From contig NZ_JBEFNA010000010.1 in assembly GCF_040199715.1 (NCBI RefSeq), forward strand, positions 1 through 59,561: 59,561 nucleotides of DNA, written 5' to 3'. Made by a program: the position numbers and the translations under genes. Positions 52,343 through 59,561 of the stretch are shown here, piece by piece; positions within the stretch are counted from its first letter, which is position 1, and each line of letters begins with the position of its first letter. The DNA is from Fusobacterium sp. SYSU M8D902. GTDB taxonomy: Bacteria > Fusobacteriota > Fusobacteriia > Fusobacteriales > Fusobacteriaceae. Below the pieces are notes generated by a model. The model had not been told where the DNA came from, made no database searches, and saw only the letters and a program-made list of their open reading frames with translations.

Positions 52343-53541
52343 GAAAAGTACCAAAGTTAAGATTTAAAGAGTTTAGTGATGAGTGGGAAGAGAAATCATA
52401 TAAAGATATTTTTAAAATTAATCAAGGCTTACAAATAGCAATAAACGAAAGATTTTTAGAGCCAGCAAATAATAGAATGTTTTATATAACTAATGAATTT
52501 TTAAAAAAAGATTCTAAAATAAAATATTATATAGAAAACCCACCATTAAATGTTATTTGTAGTAAAGATGATATATTAATGACAAGAACTGGAAATACTG
52601 GACAAGTTGTAACTAATGTAGAAGGAGCATTTCATAATAACTTTTTTAAAATAAATTATTCTAAAGAAAAATTTAATAAATATTTTATTTGTTTACTATT
52701 AAAATCTAATAAAATACAGAAAACAATATTAAAATTAGCAGGAACATCTACAATACCAGATTTAAATCATAGTGATTTTTATAGAATAAAAAGTATTATT
52801 CCTTCTATAAAAGAGCAAGAGAAAATAGCTAATTTCCTTTCTACTGTAGATAAAAAAATATCTCTAACAGAGGAAAAATTAGAGCTATTTAAGGAATATA
52901 GAAAGGGGGTTATGCAAAAGATTTTTTTTCAAGAGTTAAGATTTAAGGATAATGAGGGTAATGATTATCCAGAGTGGAAAGAAGGGAAAATAAAAGATTT
53001 TGGATATTTTTATTATGGTAAAAGTGCTCCAAAACACTCAGTTGTAGAATTAGGGGGAACACCTTGTATTAGATATGGAGAACTTTATAGTACGTATAAT
53101 GAATATATAAAAGAAATAAAATCTTATACTAATATTCCGATAAATGAATTAAAACTAAGTAAAGGTGGAGAAGTTCTTGTACCACGGGTAGGAGAAGATC
53201 CTTTAGATTTTGCTAATTGTAGTTATTTGCCTTTAGAAAATATAGCGATTGGAGAAATGATTTCTGTTTATAATACTGAAGAAAATGGATTGTTTATCAC
53301 ATATTATTTTAATGCTACTATGAAAAAAGAGTTTGCTAAATATGTTGAAGGAGCTAGTGTTTCAAATTTATATTTTACTTACTTAGAAAATATAAAAATA
53401 ATTATTCCTTCTTCTTTAGAAGAACAACAAAAAATAGCTGACTTCTTATCTTCAATAGATAGTAAAATAGAGAAAATTGAAAAAGAGCTTGAGAATTTAA
53501 AGGAGTTTAAAAAAGGTTTACTTCAACAGATGTTTGTATAA
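52339..53541 (+). CDS. hsdS: Type I restriction-modification specificity subunit
   Basis: 400 residues with two target-recognition domains, each followed by a conserved helix: EQEKIANFLSTVDKKISLTE near residue 165 and EQQKIADFLSSIDSKIEKIE near residue 365. These half-repeats let one HsdS bind two half-sites of a bipartite sequence. The start overlaps the DUF1016 gene (ATGA). Recognition domain 1 (about 15-150) is more AT-rich than the rest, as is common for swapped domains. Target sequence cannot be read from this. No second hsdS copy is nearby, so inversion-type switching is not evident. Confidence 0.94.
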   Translation: MRKVPKLRFKEFSDEWEEKSYKDIFKINQGLQIAINERFLEPANNRMFYITNEFLKKDSKIKYYIENPPLNVICSKDDILMTRTGNTGQVVTNVEGAFHNNFFKINYSKEKFNKYFICLLLKSNKIQKTILKLAGTSTIPDLNHSDFYRIKSIIPSIKEQEKIANFLSTVDKKISLTEEKLELFKEYRKGVMQKIFFQELRFKDNEGNDYPEWKEGKIKDFGYFYYGKSAPKHSVVELGGTPCIRYGELYSTYNEYIKEIKSYTNIPINELKLSKGGEVLVPRVGEDPLDFANCSYLPLENIAIGEMISVYNTEENGLFITYYFNATMKKEFAKYVEGASVSNLYFTYLENIKIIIPSSLEEQQKIADFLSSIDSKIEKIEKELENLKEFKKGLLQQMFV

Positions 53542-53550
53542 AATGAAAAT

Positions 53551-53587
53551 ATGATCCTCAAAATTTTAAAAAGAGGGTCATTTTTAA
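53551..53587 (+). terminator. Terminator after hsdS
   Basis: ATGATCCTC and GAGGGTCAT pair around an A/T loop, followed by TTTTTAATTT. Confidence 0.78.
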
Positions 53588-53606
53588 TTTGAGATTTAGA
53601 ATGTGG

Positions 53607-53612
53607 TATAAT
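53607..53612 (+). promoter_or_regulatory. Extended -10 box of the 481-residue gene
   Basis: TGTGG-TATAAT, 41 bases before the ATG at 53654; GGGGG serves as ribosome site. No clear -35. Confidence 0.55.
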
Positions 53613-53653
53613 ATAGATATAGAGAAAATAATGTATAATAGGGGGTAATACCA

Positions 53654-55099
53654 ATGGAAAAAGAACTTGAAAAAAGAAATTTTTTTAAAAAATATAATAC
53701 ATTAGAAACTTTAAAGTATGTATCATTTTCAAATAATATAAATTATATTAACAAATTAAAAAATAATAATAGAATAGAAACTTATTTAAAAAATATACAT
53801 TTTTTAAATGTAAGATTAGCTTTTTATGTAATTAAATATAGTAGTGATTTTCGAGGAATTAGAGAATTAAATGGAAGCGAAATAAGTAAAATATTTAAAA
53901 AAATTATGAGTGACTTTTCATACGTTCCAAGCTCTAATCTTTCTCAAGAAGAATTGAAATTAGAAATAGCAACAGGACATTCTCAGGAGCAATTTTTTGG
54001 TCAAGAAATTCAACAATTTTTACCACCAGCTATTGCAAGAAATAAAAAAATACTAAGTTTTTATAATCTTCCAATTACGATTAATGAAATTTTATCAAAA
54101 GAATTAAATATTGACATAACTTCTAGTAGATTTGAAACAGGATTAGAAGTTTTATTGTATTTATTCATTCATAAAAATATTCATTTTGAGTCTGAATTAG
54201 ATAAGAGCATTTTAGAAATATTAGAAAAGAATAAATTGATGATAAATTTAGAACAGATAAAATCTATTTTGGGTTATTATACTTGTGATTATGAATGGGT
54301 AAAAACTAAAAATGAAAAGGATAGACCTTTTTTTATAAAACCAATTATTAAAATCCCAAATTATAACAGTCATATAATGGTAGATATATTTTCATTTAGT
54401 TCTAAATTTGCTGATGGAATATACTGGATAATTAGAAATTATTATAATAAAATAACAAATGCTGAAGTTGAAAAACAAAAGTTTGTAAGTGAATTTGGAA
54501 ATATGTTTGAAAAATACATAGAAGAATTATTATCATTTTTATTAGATAAAAAAACTTTTAAAAAATTAAATCCTTATGAAAATAAGAAAACGAAAAGTTT
54601 AGCTGATTGGATAATAGAAACTAAGAATTATAATTTAATAGTTGAACAAAAATCAACACTTTTACTATCTTCTTGTAAAACTATGGAAATGAATATAGAA
54701 GGACTGAAAAGGAGTTTTCTTCCAAAATTGAAAAAAGCTTTTAAACAGTTACAAAATACTGAAAAAATTAAAATAGCTAATTGTAAAAAAACTATAAAGT
54801 TAATATTGCTGTATGAATATTTTCCTACTTTAGAATGTTTAAAGGAATATTTTGAAAGTATTTTAAAAGATGAAATTAGTGATTTACAAAATTATATTTT
54901 TATATCAGTAGATGATTTTGAGATCTTGATGACACTATTAAAAAATGATGAAAATATATTTGATAAAGTTATTGAAGAAAAATTAAAACGAGAAAAAGAA
55001 TTATTTAAAGGGGCTAAATTTTCAGATGTTTTTTATAAGTATAACTTTCATAAAAATGAATATATAGAATATTTAATAAAAAAAGAAAAAGAAATATAA
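53654..55099 (+). CDS. Unassigned protein with a PD-(D/E)XK-like nuclease motif
   Basis: 481 residues, family not recognised. The N-terminal 250 residues are helical, containing GHSQEQFFGQEIQQFLPPAI. The central region (FADGIYWIIRNYYNKI, then SEFGNMFEKYIEELLSFLL) leads into SLADWIIETKNYNLIVEQKS, where Asp318 and Glu331-Gln-Lys333 have the order and spacing of a PD-(D/E)XK active site, with an upstream Glu in FEKYIEE. The C-terminal part is helical and Lys-rich. The gene has its own promoter, sits directly behind a type I restriction operon and is unusually AT-rich, all signs of a mobile defence gene. A nuclease role is inference from the motif only. Confidence 0.55.
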   Translation: MEKELEKRNFFKKYNTLETLKYVSFSNNINYINKLKNNNRIETYLKNIHFLNVRLAFYVIKYSSDFRGIRELNGSEISKIFKKIMSDFSYVPSSNLSQEELKLEIATGHSQEQFFGQEIQQFLPPAIARNKKILSFYNLPITINEILSKELNIDITSSRFETGLEVLLYLFIHKNIHFESELDKSILEILEKNKLMINLEQIKSILGYYTCDYEWVKTKNEKDRPFFIKPIIKIPNYNSHIMVDIFSFSSKFADGIYWIIRNYYNKITNAEVEKQKFVSEFGNMFEKYIEELLSFLLDKKTFKKLNPYENKKTKSLADWIIETKNYNLIVEQKSTLLLSSCKTMEMNIEGLKRSFLPKLKKAFKQLQNTEKIKIANCKKTIKLILLYEYFPTLECLKEYFESILKDEISDLQNYIFISVDDFEILMTLLKNDENIFDKVIEEKLKREKELFKGAKFSDVFYKYNFHKNEYIEYLIKKEKEI

Positions 55100-55117
55100 A
55101 TTAAATACTAGATAATA

Positions 55118-55170
55118 TTGACAAAGCAATTCAATAGTTATATACTCTGTTCAAGTAGTATCCTGAATTG
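55118..55170 (+). promoter_or_regulatory. Promoter and possible operator of the zeta-type toxin pair
   Basis: TTGACA (55118-55123), 17 bases, TATACT (55141-55146). CAATTCA (55127-55133) and TGAATTG (55164-55170) form 7-base inverted arms across the -10 box, and ATACT/AGTAT (55142-55161) a shorter inner pair. The arrangement suits autoregulation. Confidence 0.65.
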
Positions 55171-55201
55171 AAAAAGATAAAATTACAAGGAGGATTAATT
55201 T

Positions 55202-55381
55202 ATGAAAGAAGATAAAAATACAGATAATCTATTTGAATATATTCTTAATTTATCGACTTATGATTTTAATAAATTGATAGAGGGAGCAAAGACAGAGGAA
55301 GAAAAAATATTCTACTTGAAATTAGAGGAATTAAAGACTCAAATACTTCAAGATAGATTGATAAAAGAAGGTGTATTCTAA
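55202..55381 (+). CDS. Short partner of the zeta-type kinase, putative antitoxin
   Basis: 59 residues, acidic and helical, starting MKEDKNTDNLFEYILNLSTY and ending LIKEGVF. AAGGAGG precedes the ATG. Its stop overlaps the start of the kinase gene by one base (TAATG), so the two are translated together. Epsilon-type antitoxins of zeta toxins are small helical proteins, and many short partners of chromosomal zeta-like kinases look like this one. No sequence match to epsilon is claimed; role rests on position and size. Confidence 0.6.
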   Translation: MKEDKNTDNLFEYILNLSTYDFNKLIEGAKTEEEKIFYLKLEELKTQILQDRLIKEGVF

Positions 55382-55950
55382 TGGCAGATTTTGTTATATT
55401 TGCTGGAGTTAATGGAGCAGGTAAATCTACTCTATACAATACAATTATACCTACTTTAGATTTGGGAGTTAGAATTAATACTGATGAGATTGTAAGAGAG
55501 ATAGGAGATTGGAGAAGTGGAAAGGATCAGATAAGGGCAGGAAGAATAGCTTTAGATATTAGACGTGATTGTATAGAGAAGAATCTATCATTCAATCAAG
55601 AAACAATTCTTACAGGAAAAAATATCATAAAAGCAATAAAGGAGATAAAAGAGAAAGGATATACACTACATCTCTATTATATTGGTTTGGAAAGTGCTGA
55701 AATTTCAAAAGAGAGAATAAAAAATAGAGTGTTAAATGGTGGACATAATATCCCTTCTGATGTAATAGATAAGAGATATAAAGAGACTTTTGAAAATTTA
55801 AAAGAGATACTACCTTTAGTTGATTATGCTAAAATTTATGATAATTCTAATAAGTATAAATTATGTTATGCTAAGCTCTCATCTTCATATATAAAAGTAT
55901 CTAATGATACACCATTATGGCTTAAAAATGTATTAAAAGATATTATATAA
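55381..55950 (+). CDS. Zeta-toxin-like P-loop kinase
   Basis: 189 residues. Walker A FAGVNGAGKSTLYNTI at about 7-22; then RINTDEIVREIGDWRSG with the catalytic Asp after a strand, AGRIALDIRRDCIEKNLSFN and FNQETILTGKNIIKAI with the Glu-Thr typical for the zeta fold, and the lid region ERIKNRVLNGGHNIPSDVI with Arg residues. Zeta toxins phosphorylate UDP-N-acetylglucosamine, blocking cell-wall synthesis. At 189 residues it is a minimal version, like chromosomal zeta-like proteins. It follows a short coupled gene and lies at the end of the defence island. Confidence 0.85.
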   Translation: MADFVIFAGVNGAGKSTLYNTIIPTLDLGVRINTDEIVREIGDWRSGKDQIRAGRIALDIRRDCIEKNLSFNQETILTGKNIIKAIKEIKEKGYTLHLYYIGLESAEISKERIKNRVLNGGHNIPSDVIDKRYKETFENLKEILPLVDYAKIYDNSNKYKLCYAKLSSSYIKVSNDTPLWLKNVLKDII

Positions 55951-55968
55951 ATTTAGTAGATAAAAATT

Positions 55969-55997
55969 TTGCATAAAATGGAGAAAAATGGTATAAT
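55969..55997 (+). promoter_or_regulatory. Promoter of the beta-barrel protein gene
   Basis: TTGCAT (55969-55974), 17 bases, TATAAT (55992-55997). Confidence 0.7.
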
Positions 55998-56032
55998 ACT
56001 GAGGTTGTATAATAAATAAAGGAGATGTTTTT

Positions 56033-56539
56033 ATGAAAAAATTACTATTAGGAGTATTACTATTTACACTAACAATTTCTACTTTTGCTTTTGATGGGTA
56101 TTTGAGAGTGGGAACAGTAAGTCCAGCAAAATCATACAATAGTGAGGAGAAATCTTTTGAACACTATGCACCTACAATTGGTGGAGAGATAACACAAAGC
56201 TTTATATTTGCTGATTTAGGAGCTGGAATTGCATATAATGGAAAGACAAGTGGAACAGATATTAGCACAGTTCCTGTATATCTAGTAGCTAGATGGACAC
56301 CATTACCAATATTAGTAAAACCATACCTAACTGTAAAATATGGTACAGTTTTAGAGACATATGACAATGTAAGGCATTCAAAACCAGAGGGAAAACAGTA
56401 TTATGGAGTGGGACTAGGAGTTAATTTTGCTTCATTACAAGCAGAGATCCTATACTCAAAGACAGAGATTGACCACGACAAAAGAGGAAATGATGATTTA
56501 GAGCAAGTATCATTAGTAGTAGGATACCAACTATTCTAA
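56033..56539 (+). CDS. Small outer-membrane beta-barrel protein
   Basis: 168 residues with a signal peptide (MKKLLLGVLLFTLTISTFAF) and about eight alternating strands, e.g. YLRVGTVSPAKSYN, FADLGAGIAYNG, VPVYLVARWTPL and QVSLVVGYQLF. The C-terminal Phe after an aromatic strand is the usual outer-membrane sorting signal. The fold fits YfaZ/OmpW-like eight-stranded barrels. Function unknown. It is a single-gene unit with its own promoter. Together with the pilus usher it shows that the cell has an outer membrane. Confidence 0.78.
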   Translation: MKKLLLGVLLFTLTISTFAFDGYLRVGTVSPAKSYNSEEKSFEHYAPTIGGEITQSFIFADLGAGIAYNGKTSGTDISTVPVYLVARWTPLPILVKPYLTVKYGTVLETYDNVRHSKPEGKQYYGVGLGVNFASLQAEILYSKTEIDHDKRGNDDLEQVSLVVGYQLF

Positions 56540-56553
56540 AGATTGCTAGATTT

Positions 56554-56596
56554 TACACCTGAAGTCTTTAATTTAAGATGGAGGGTGTATTTTTTA
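56554..56596 (+). terminator. Terminator after the beta-barrel gene
   Basis: TACACC and GGTGTA enclose a partly pairing loop, followed by six T residues. Confidence 0.5.
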
Positions 56597-56645
56597 TGGT
56601 GAGAAAAATAAGCAAAAAAATATGTAAAATTAGATATTTGTATGC

Positions 56646-56651
56646 TATAAT
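56646..56651 (+). promoter_or_regulatory. Extended -10 box of the RluA-type gene
   Basis: TGC-TATAAT 67 bases before the ATG; the -35 match (TGTAAA) is weak. Confidence 0.5.
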
Positions 56652-56717
56652 CTAAAGGAAATAATTAAAAATTGGATTTTTAATTGAAGACAAATTAAAA
56701 AGAAGGGAGAAAAGGGA

Positions 56718-57587
56718 ATGTCAAAACACAATACAAGTTTTAAAGTTGATAAAGATAATGAATTGATGAAATTTTTGATGGAAAAGATGCCAGAGAATAG
56801 TCGTAATAGTATAAAATCTCTACTTACTCAAAGGAGAGTAATGGTAGATGAGAAAGTTGTATCACAATACAATGCACCGCTAAAAGCTGGGCAAATTGTA
56901 AGTATTGGAAAAACTAGAATAACTAAGCACAACTTAGATGGAGTTTCTATCGTATTTGAAGATAAGGATATATTAGTAGTAGAAAAAGAGAGAGGTATAT
57001 TGTCAGTAGCTACAAAAAATGAGAGAGAAAAGACAGCCTACAATATCCTAAAGAACTACTTAAAAGAGAAAGATCCAAAAGATAAGATATTTGTAGTACA
57101 CCGTTTAGATAGAGATACATCAGGAGTGATGATATTTGCCAAATCTGAAAAGGCTCAAGATATATTACAAACTACTTGGAATGACTCTGTAAAGGAGAGA
57201 ACATATGTGGCTCTTGTAGAGGGAAATGTAAAGAAAGATAGAGATACAATCATCTCTTATCTAGCTGAAAATAAGGCAATGGTAATTTATTCAACAACTA
57301 ATGAGGAAGAGGGTAAAAAAGCCATATCTCATTACAAAGTATTAAAGAGAAATAAAAACTTCTCACTATTAGAGGTTAACATTGAAACAGGTAGAAAAAA
57401 TCAGATCCGTGTACATATGCAAGATTTAGGACATAGTGTAGTTGGGGATAAAAAATACGGATCTACAAAAAATCCTATTAGAAGATTGGGATTACATGCA
57501 CATACAATAGTATTTGTACACCCTATCACAAAAGAGGTTTTATCATTTACAAGTAAGATTCCTGACGCATTTTTATCAGTATTTTAA
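56718..57587 (+). CDS. RluA family pseudouridine synthase
   Basis: 289 residues. An S4-type RNA-binding domain at the start (SRNSIKSLLTQRRVMVDEKV) is followed by the RluA catalytic core: VHRLDRDTSGVMIFAKSEKA with the nucleophilic Asp, YVALVEGNV, and ETGRKNQIRVHMQDLGHSVV. GLHAHTIVFVHPITKE is the last family motif. It makes pseudouridine in rRNA or tRNA; which site cannot be told from sequence alone. It heads a three-gene unit with carbonic anhydrase and a DUF368 protein. Confidence 0.93.
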   Translation: MSKHNTSFKVDKDNELMKFLMEKMPENSRNSIKSLLTQRRVMVDEKVVSQYNAPLKAGQIVSIGKTRITKHNLDGVSIVFEDKDILVVEKERGILSVATKNEREKTAYNILKNYLKEKDPKDKIFVVHRLDRDTSGVMIFAKSEKAQDILQTTWNDSVKERTYVALVEGNVKKDRDTIISYLAENKAMVIYSTTNEEEGKKAISHYKVLKRNKNFSLLEVNIETGRKNQIRVHMQDLGHSVVGDKKYGSTKNPIRRLGLHAHTIVFVHPITKEVLSFTSKIPDAFLSVF

Positions 57588-57613
57588 TTATTTTGTAAGG
57601 GGGATTTAGCATC

Positions 57614-58192
57614 ATGGGAAGAAACAATTTAGAAGAGATTTTACAATTTAATAGAGAGTTTGTTGAAAATAAAGAGTATGAAAAATACAATACAACTAAA
57701 TATCCAGATAAAAAGATAGCAATACTATCTTGTATGGATACAAGACTTACAGAGCTACTACCAAAGGCTCTAAACTTAAGAAATGGAGATGCCAAGCTTA
57801 TAAAAAATGCTGGTGGAACAATTATACACCCTTTTGGAAGTGCTATGAGAAGTCTACTAATATGTGTTTATGAGTTTGATATAAAGGAGATATTTATAGT
57901 AGGTCACTATGATTGTGGTGTAAGTAGTATGGATACAGACAAAATAATCAAAAAGATGATTGAGAAAGGTGTAGAATTAAAGACATTAGATACACTTTTA
58001 CGTGCTGGAATAAAGGTAAAGAAATGGTTACATGGATTTGATTGTGTAGAGGAATCAGTTAGAGAGAGTGTGGCAAAGGTAAAGGAACACCCTCTTATGC
58101 CTAGTAACGTAGCAATTCATGGGCTGATTATGGATCCAGAGACTGGAAGATTAGATGTAGTAATAGATGGATTTAAAGAGTTAAAAGATTAA
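57614..58192 (+). CDS. Beta-class carbonic anhydrase
   Basis: 192 residues. Zinc ligands are visible: Cys in ILSCMDTRLTEL (C-x-D-x-R, with the catalytic Asp-Arg dyad) and His and Cys in IVGHYDCGVSSMD. This is the short, type II clade common in Firmicutes. The enzyme interconverts CO2 and bicarbonate in the cytosol. It starts 27 bases after the RluA-type gene; GGGGGA precedes its ATG. Confidence 0.93.
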   Translation: MGRNNLEEILQFNREFVENKEYEKYNTTKYPDKKIAILSCMDTRLTELLPKALNLRNGDAKLIKNAGGTIIHPFGSAMRSLLICVYEFDIKEIFIVGHYDCGVSSMDTDKIIKKMIEKGVELKTLDTLLRAGIKVKKWLHGFDCVEESVRESVAKVKEHPLMPSNVAIHGLIMDPETGRLDVVIDGFKELKD

Positions 58193-58201
58193 GGAGAGAT
58201 G

Positions 58202-59005
58202 ATGATACAACTTTTTCTAAAAGGAATTATAATAGGAATAGCTAATATTATGCCAGGAGTTTCAGGTGGAACTTTGGCTGTTATTTTGGGAGTATATGAT
58301 AGATTGACAGAGGCAATAGGGAATTTTCCTACTGCTCCTACCAAGAAGAAGATAGAGTATGCTAAGTTCTTACTTCAAATAGGAGTAGGTGCTGTTGTTG
58401 GTGTGGTGTTATTTGCTAGGATAATAGAGTTTTGTTTTACAAATTATCCAAGATTGACAGCTGGGGGATTCAGTCTACTTATTATTCCCTCTATTCCATA
58501 TATAATAAAGGGGGAAGACAAGAGAGCTAAAAAGAATATAGTTGCTTTTATTCTTGGGGCTATCTTGACTTTATGTTTTGTCTATGCTGATTATAAGTTT
58601 GGAAAAGATGGTGGGAGTAGAGAGCTAGTAACTGTTGTTACAACAGCCTATGCAATAAAGCTATTTGTCTGTGGTGGAGTGGCAGCAGGAGCTATGATTA
58701 TTCCTGGAATATCAGGTTCACTGTTACTTCTTATGTTGGGTGAGTACTATAATATATTGGGATTTATCAATAAGTTTTTCTCAAACCTAATAAATATTAC
58801 AAGTTACTCTTCAATAGGTGAGATAGTGACAAATTTATATATCATTCCGTTGACTGCTTTTGGAGTGGGAGTAGTATTGGGACTTGTACTTATAGCAAAG
58901 CTTATAAATATGCTATTGGCAAGATATAGAAGTGTAACTCTATTCTTTATCACAGGAATAGTAATGGTATCAGTATTACAAATTTGGGTAAATCTATATA
59001 AATAA
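58202..59005 (+). CDS. DUF368 polytopic membrane protein (PopT-type)
   Basis: 267 residues from the second of two adjacent ATGs, five bases after AAGGAG; the first ATG is only two bases away from it. DUF368 features: FLKGIIIGIANIMPGVSGGT at the start and the repeated AAGAMIIPGISGSLLLLMLG in the second half, an inverted-repeat pair of re-entrant-like P-G-x-S-G motifs, with about seven membrane helices. Members were recently linked to recycling of undecaprenyl phosphate across the inner membrane. It lies seven to ten bases after the carbonic anhydrase gene and ends at a terminator. Confidence 0.9.
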   Translation: MIQLFLKGIIIGIANIMPGVSGGTLAVILGVYDRLTEAIGNFPTAPTKKKIEYAKFLLQIGVGAVVGVVLFARIIEFCFTNYPRLTAGGFSLLIIPSIPYIIKGEDKRAKKNIVAFILGAILTLCFVYADYKFGKDGGSRELVTVVTTAYAIKLFVCGGVAAGAMIIPGISGSLLLLMLGEYYNILGFINKFFSNLINITSYSSIGEIVTNLYIIPLTAFGVGVVLGLVLIAKLINMLLARYRSVTLFFITGIVMVSVLQIWVNLYK

Positions 59006-59006
59006 A

Positions 59007-59045
59007 AAAATAGATGTTGCAGGTGTTGCAACATCTATTTTCTTT
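59007..59045. terminator. Bidirectional terminator
   Basis: AAAATAGATGTTGCA, loop GGTGT, TGCAACATCTATTTT: a perfect 15-base stem. Its right part overlaps the end of the opposing gene. Confidence 0.93.
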
Positions 59046-59559
59046 CTATATTAATATGTCCATTCTCCATAGGAATATAATGCTTGTGATGAACAAAAGG
59101 GGTATTGGATTTTATAAATAATTTTTCCTCAATCAACCAACATTTTCTGCTCTTGGCAATAGTATATTTCATAGAGGTAAAATTGCCAGCAGTGGAGAAA
59201 TTTACATTCAAAGTTGAATGTTTAGCTTTTTGATATGCTGTTTTCTCTAAAAATTCAAGTAGTGAATTTTTGTCATTGAGATCTATTTTCTCCTCAGTTA
59301 CTGTTTCTATTGGAAGAAATGAAAGAGTATAAGCAAGACACTCTCCTTTGTATTTGTACCATCTATCTATAAAAATAACAACAGGAGATTTTCTCTTTAA
59401 AATTTTTGTAGTGTAGTCACTAGGTGGCTCAATCCTAAACTCTATCTCAACCTCGTCAATCTCACTATCAAGAGATGTATAGACGTAACTACTCAGCTGT
59501 GAGTTTTTACAAAAAATAAAAAATAGCCAAATAGAGGGAGTTTTCAACATTTTTGTTGA
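59035..59559 (-). CDS. C-terminal part of a UTRA-domain (GntR-type) regulator, cut by the window edge
   Basis: About 174 codons remain open to the window edge. The sequence fits a UTRA effector-binding domain: KILKRKSPVVIFIDRWYKYK, LAYTLSFLPIETVTEEKIDL, and near the end CWLIEEKLFIKSNTPFVHHK and HYIPMENGHINIERK. UTRA domains bind sugar or amino-acid signals in GntR/HutC repressors, whose winged helix lies N-terminal and would be outside the window. An ATG at 59550 exists but has no ribosome site in view. Family call is moderate. Confidence 0.5.
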   Translation of the reverse strand, partial: STKMLKTPSIWLFFIFCKNSQLSSYVYTSLDSEIDEVEIEFRIEPPSDYTTKILKRKSPVVIFIDRWYKYKGECLAYTLSFLPIETVTEEKIDLNDKNSLLEFLEKTAYQKAKHSTLNVNFSTAGNFTSMKYTIAKSRKCWLIEEKLFIKSNTPFVHHKHYIPMENGHINIERK

Positions 59560-59561
59560 AG

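Noticed and set aside
52339-53541. Phase-variable hsdS inversion system
   Set aside because: No second hsdS copy, inverted repeat partner or recombinase gene is close by.
1-59561. CRISPR array, tRNA or rRNA genes
   Set aside because: No regularly spaced direct repeats and no tRNA- or rRNA-like segments were noticed by eye; a tRNAscan or CRISPR finder run would settle this.

Overview
The window is strongly AT-rich, double-membrane bacterial chromosome that most resembles Fusobacterium. It has an outer-membrane usher and a beta-barrel protein together with Firmicute-like traits: ribonuclease M5, a perfect CIRCE operator, purine riboswitches and strong AGGAGG ribosome sites with some TTG and GTG starts. 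The species call (F. mortiferum/varium/ulcerans group) is inference, with no 16S gene or search behind it.

Layout. 1-510: 3' fragment of a 2-hydroxycarboxylate/Na+ symporter. 569-7802 (-): seven-gene chaperone-usher-like pilus operon with pilin, chaperone, usher, three further secreted proteins and a second chaperone. 8212-11890: accessory patch with a Fic protein, an immunity-like gene behind a decayed toxin tail, a HicAB toxin-antitoxin pair with its operator, and a deleted phage integrase. 11986-18274: housekeeping run with DinB, a DUF2156 protein, a lipoprotein, a DUF896 protein, AsnS, an esterase and RNase M5.

18361-24071: purine module. A guanine-class riboswitch precedes a xanthine permease and a three-subunit molybdenum hydroxylase, followed by xanthine phosphoribosyltransferase. 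24079-26405: amino-acid ABC transporter behind a leader peptide with five consecutive His codons and a terminator, so a histidine transporter under attenuation control. 26577-33919: PEPCK-like P-loop protein; a minus-strand run of Wzz-like protein, flavodoxin-ferredoxin, MnmA, LysE and zinc ribbon; and a dipeptidase. 33965-42709: CIRCE-controlled ClpB, PTS IIA, ROK sugar kinase, PBP1A, RlmN and an AlaX-like editing protein.

42851-55950: defence island. A type I restriction system is split: hsdR lies about 4 kb from hsdM, a PD-(D/E)XK DUF1016 gene and hsdS. Between them are a MATE exporter under a second purine riboswitch, an intact RloA-like ATPase with a deleted rloB, and a small secreted protein. 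Downstream lie an unassigned 481-residue protein with a nuclease-like motif and a zeta-type kinase with a 59-residue upstream partner. 56033-59561: outer-membrane protein, RluA-type pseudouridine synthase, beta-carbonic anhydrase, a DUF368 transporter and the C-terminal part of a UTRA-domain regulator cut by the window edge.

The most notable points are the pilus operon, the His-leader attenuator, the second purine riboswitch with a readable antiterminator, and the unassigned defence candidate at 53654-55099. All family calls come from reading motifs; no database search was run.
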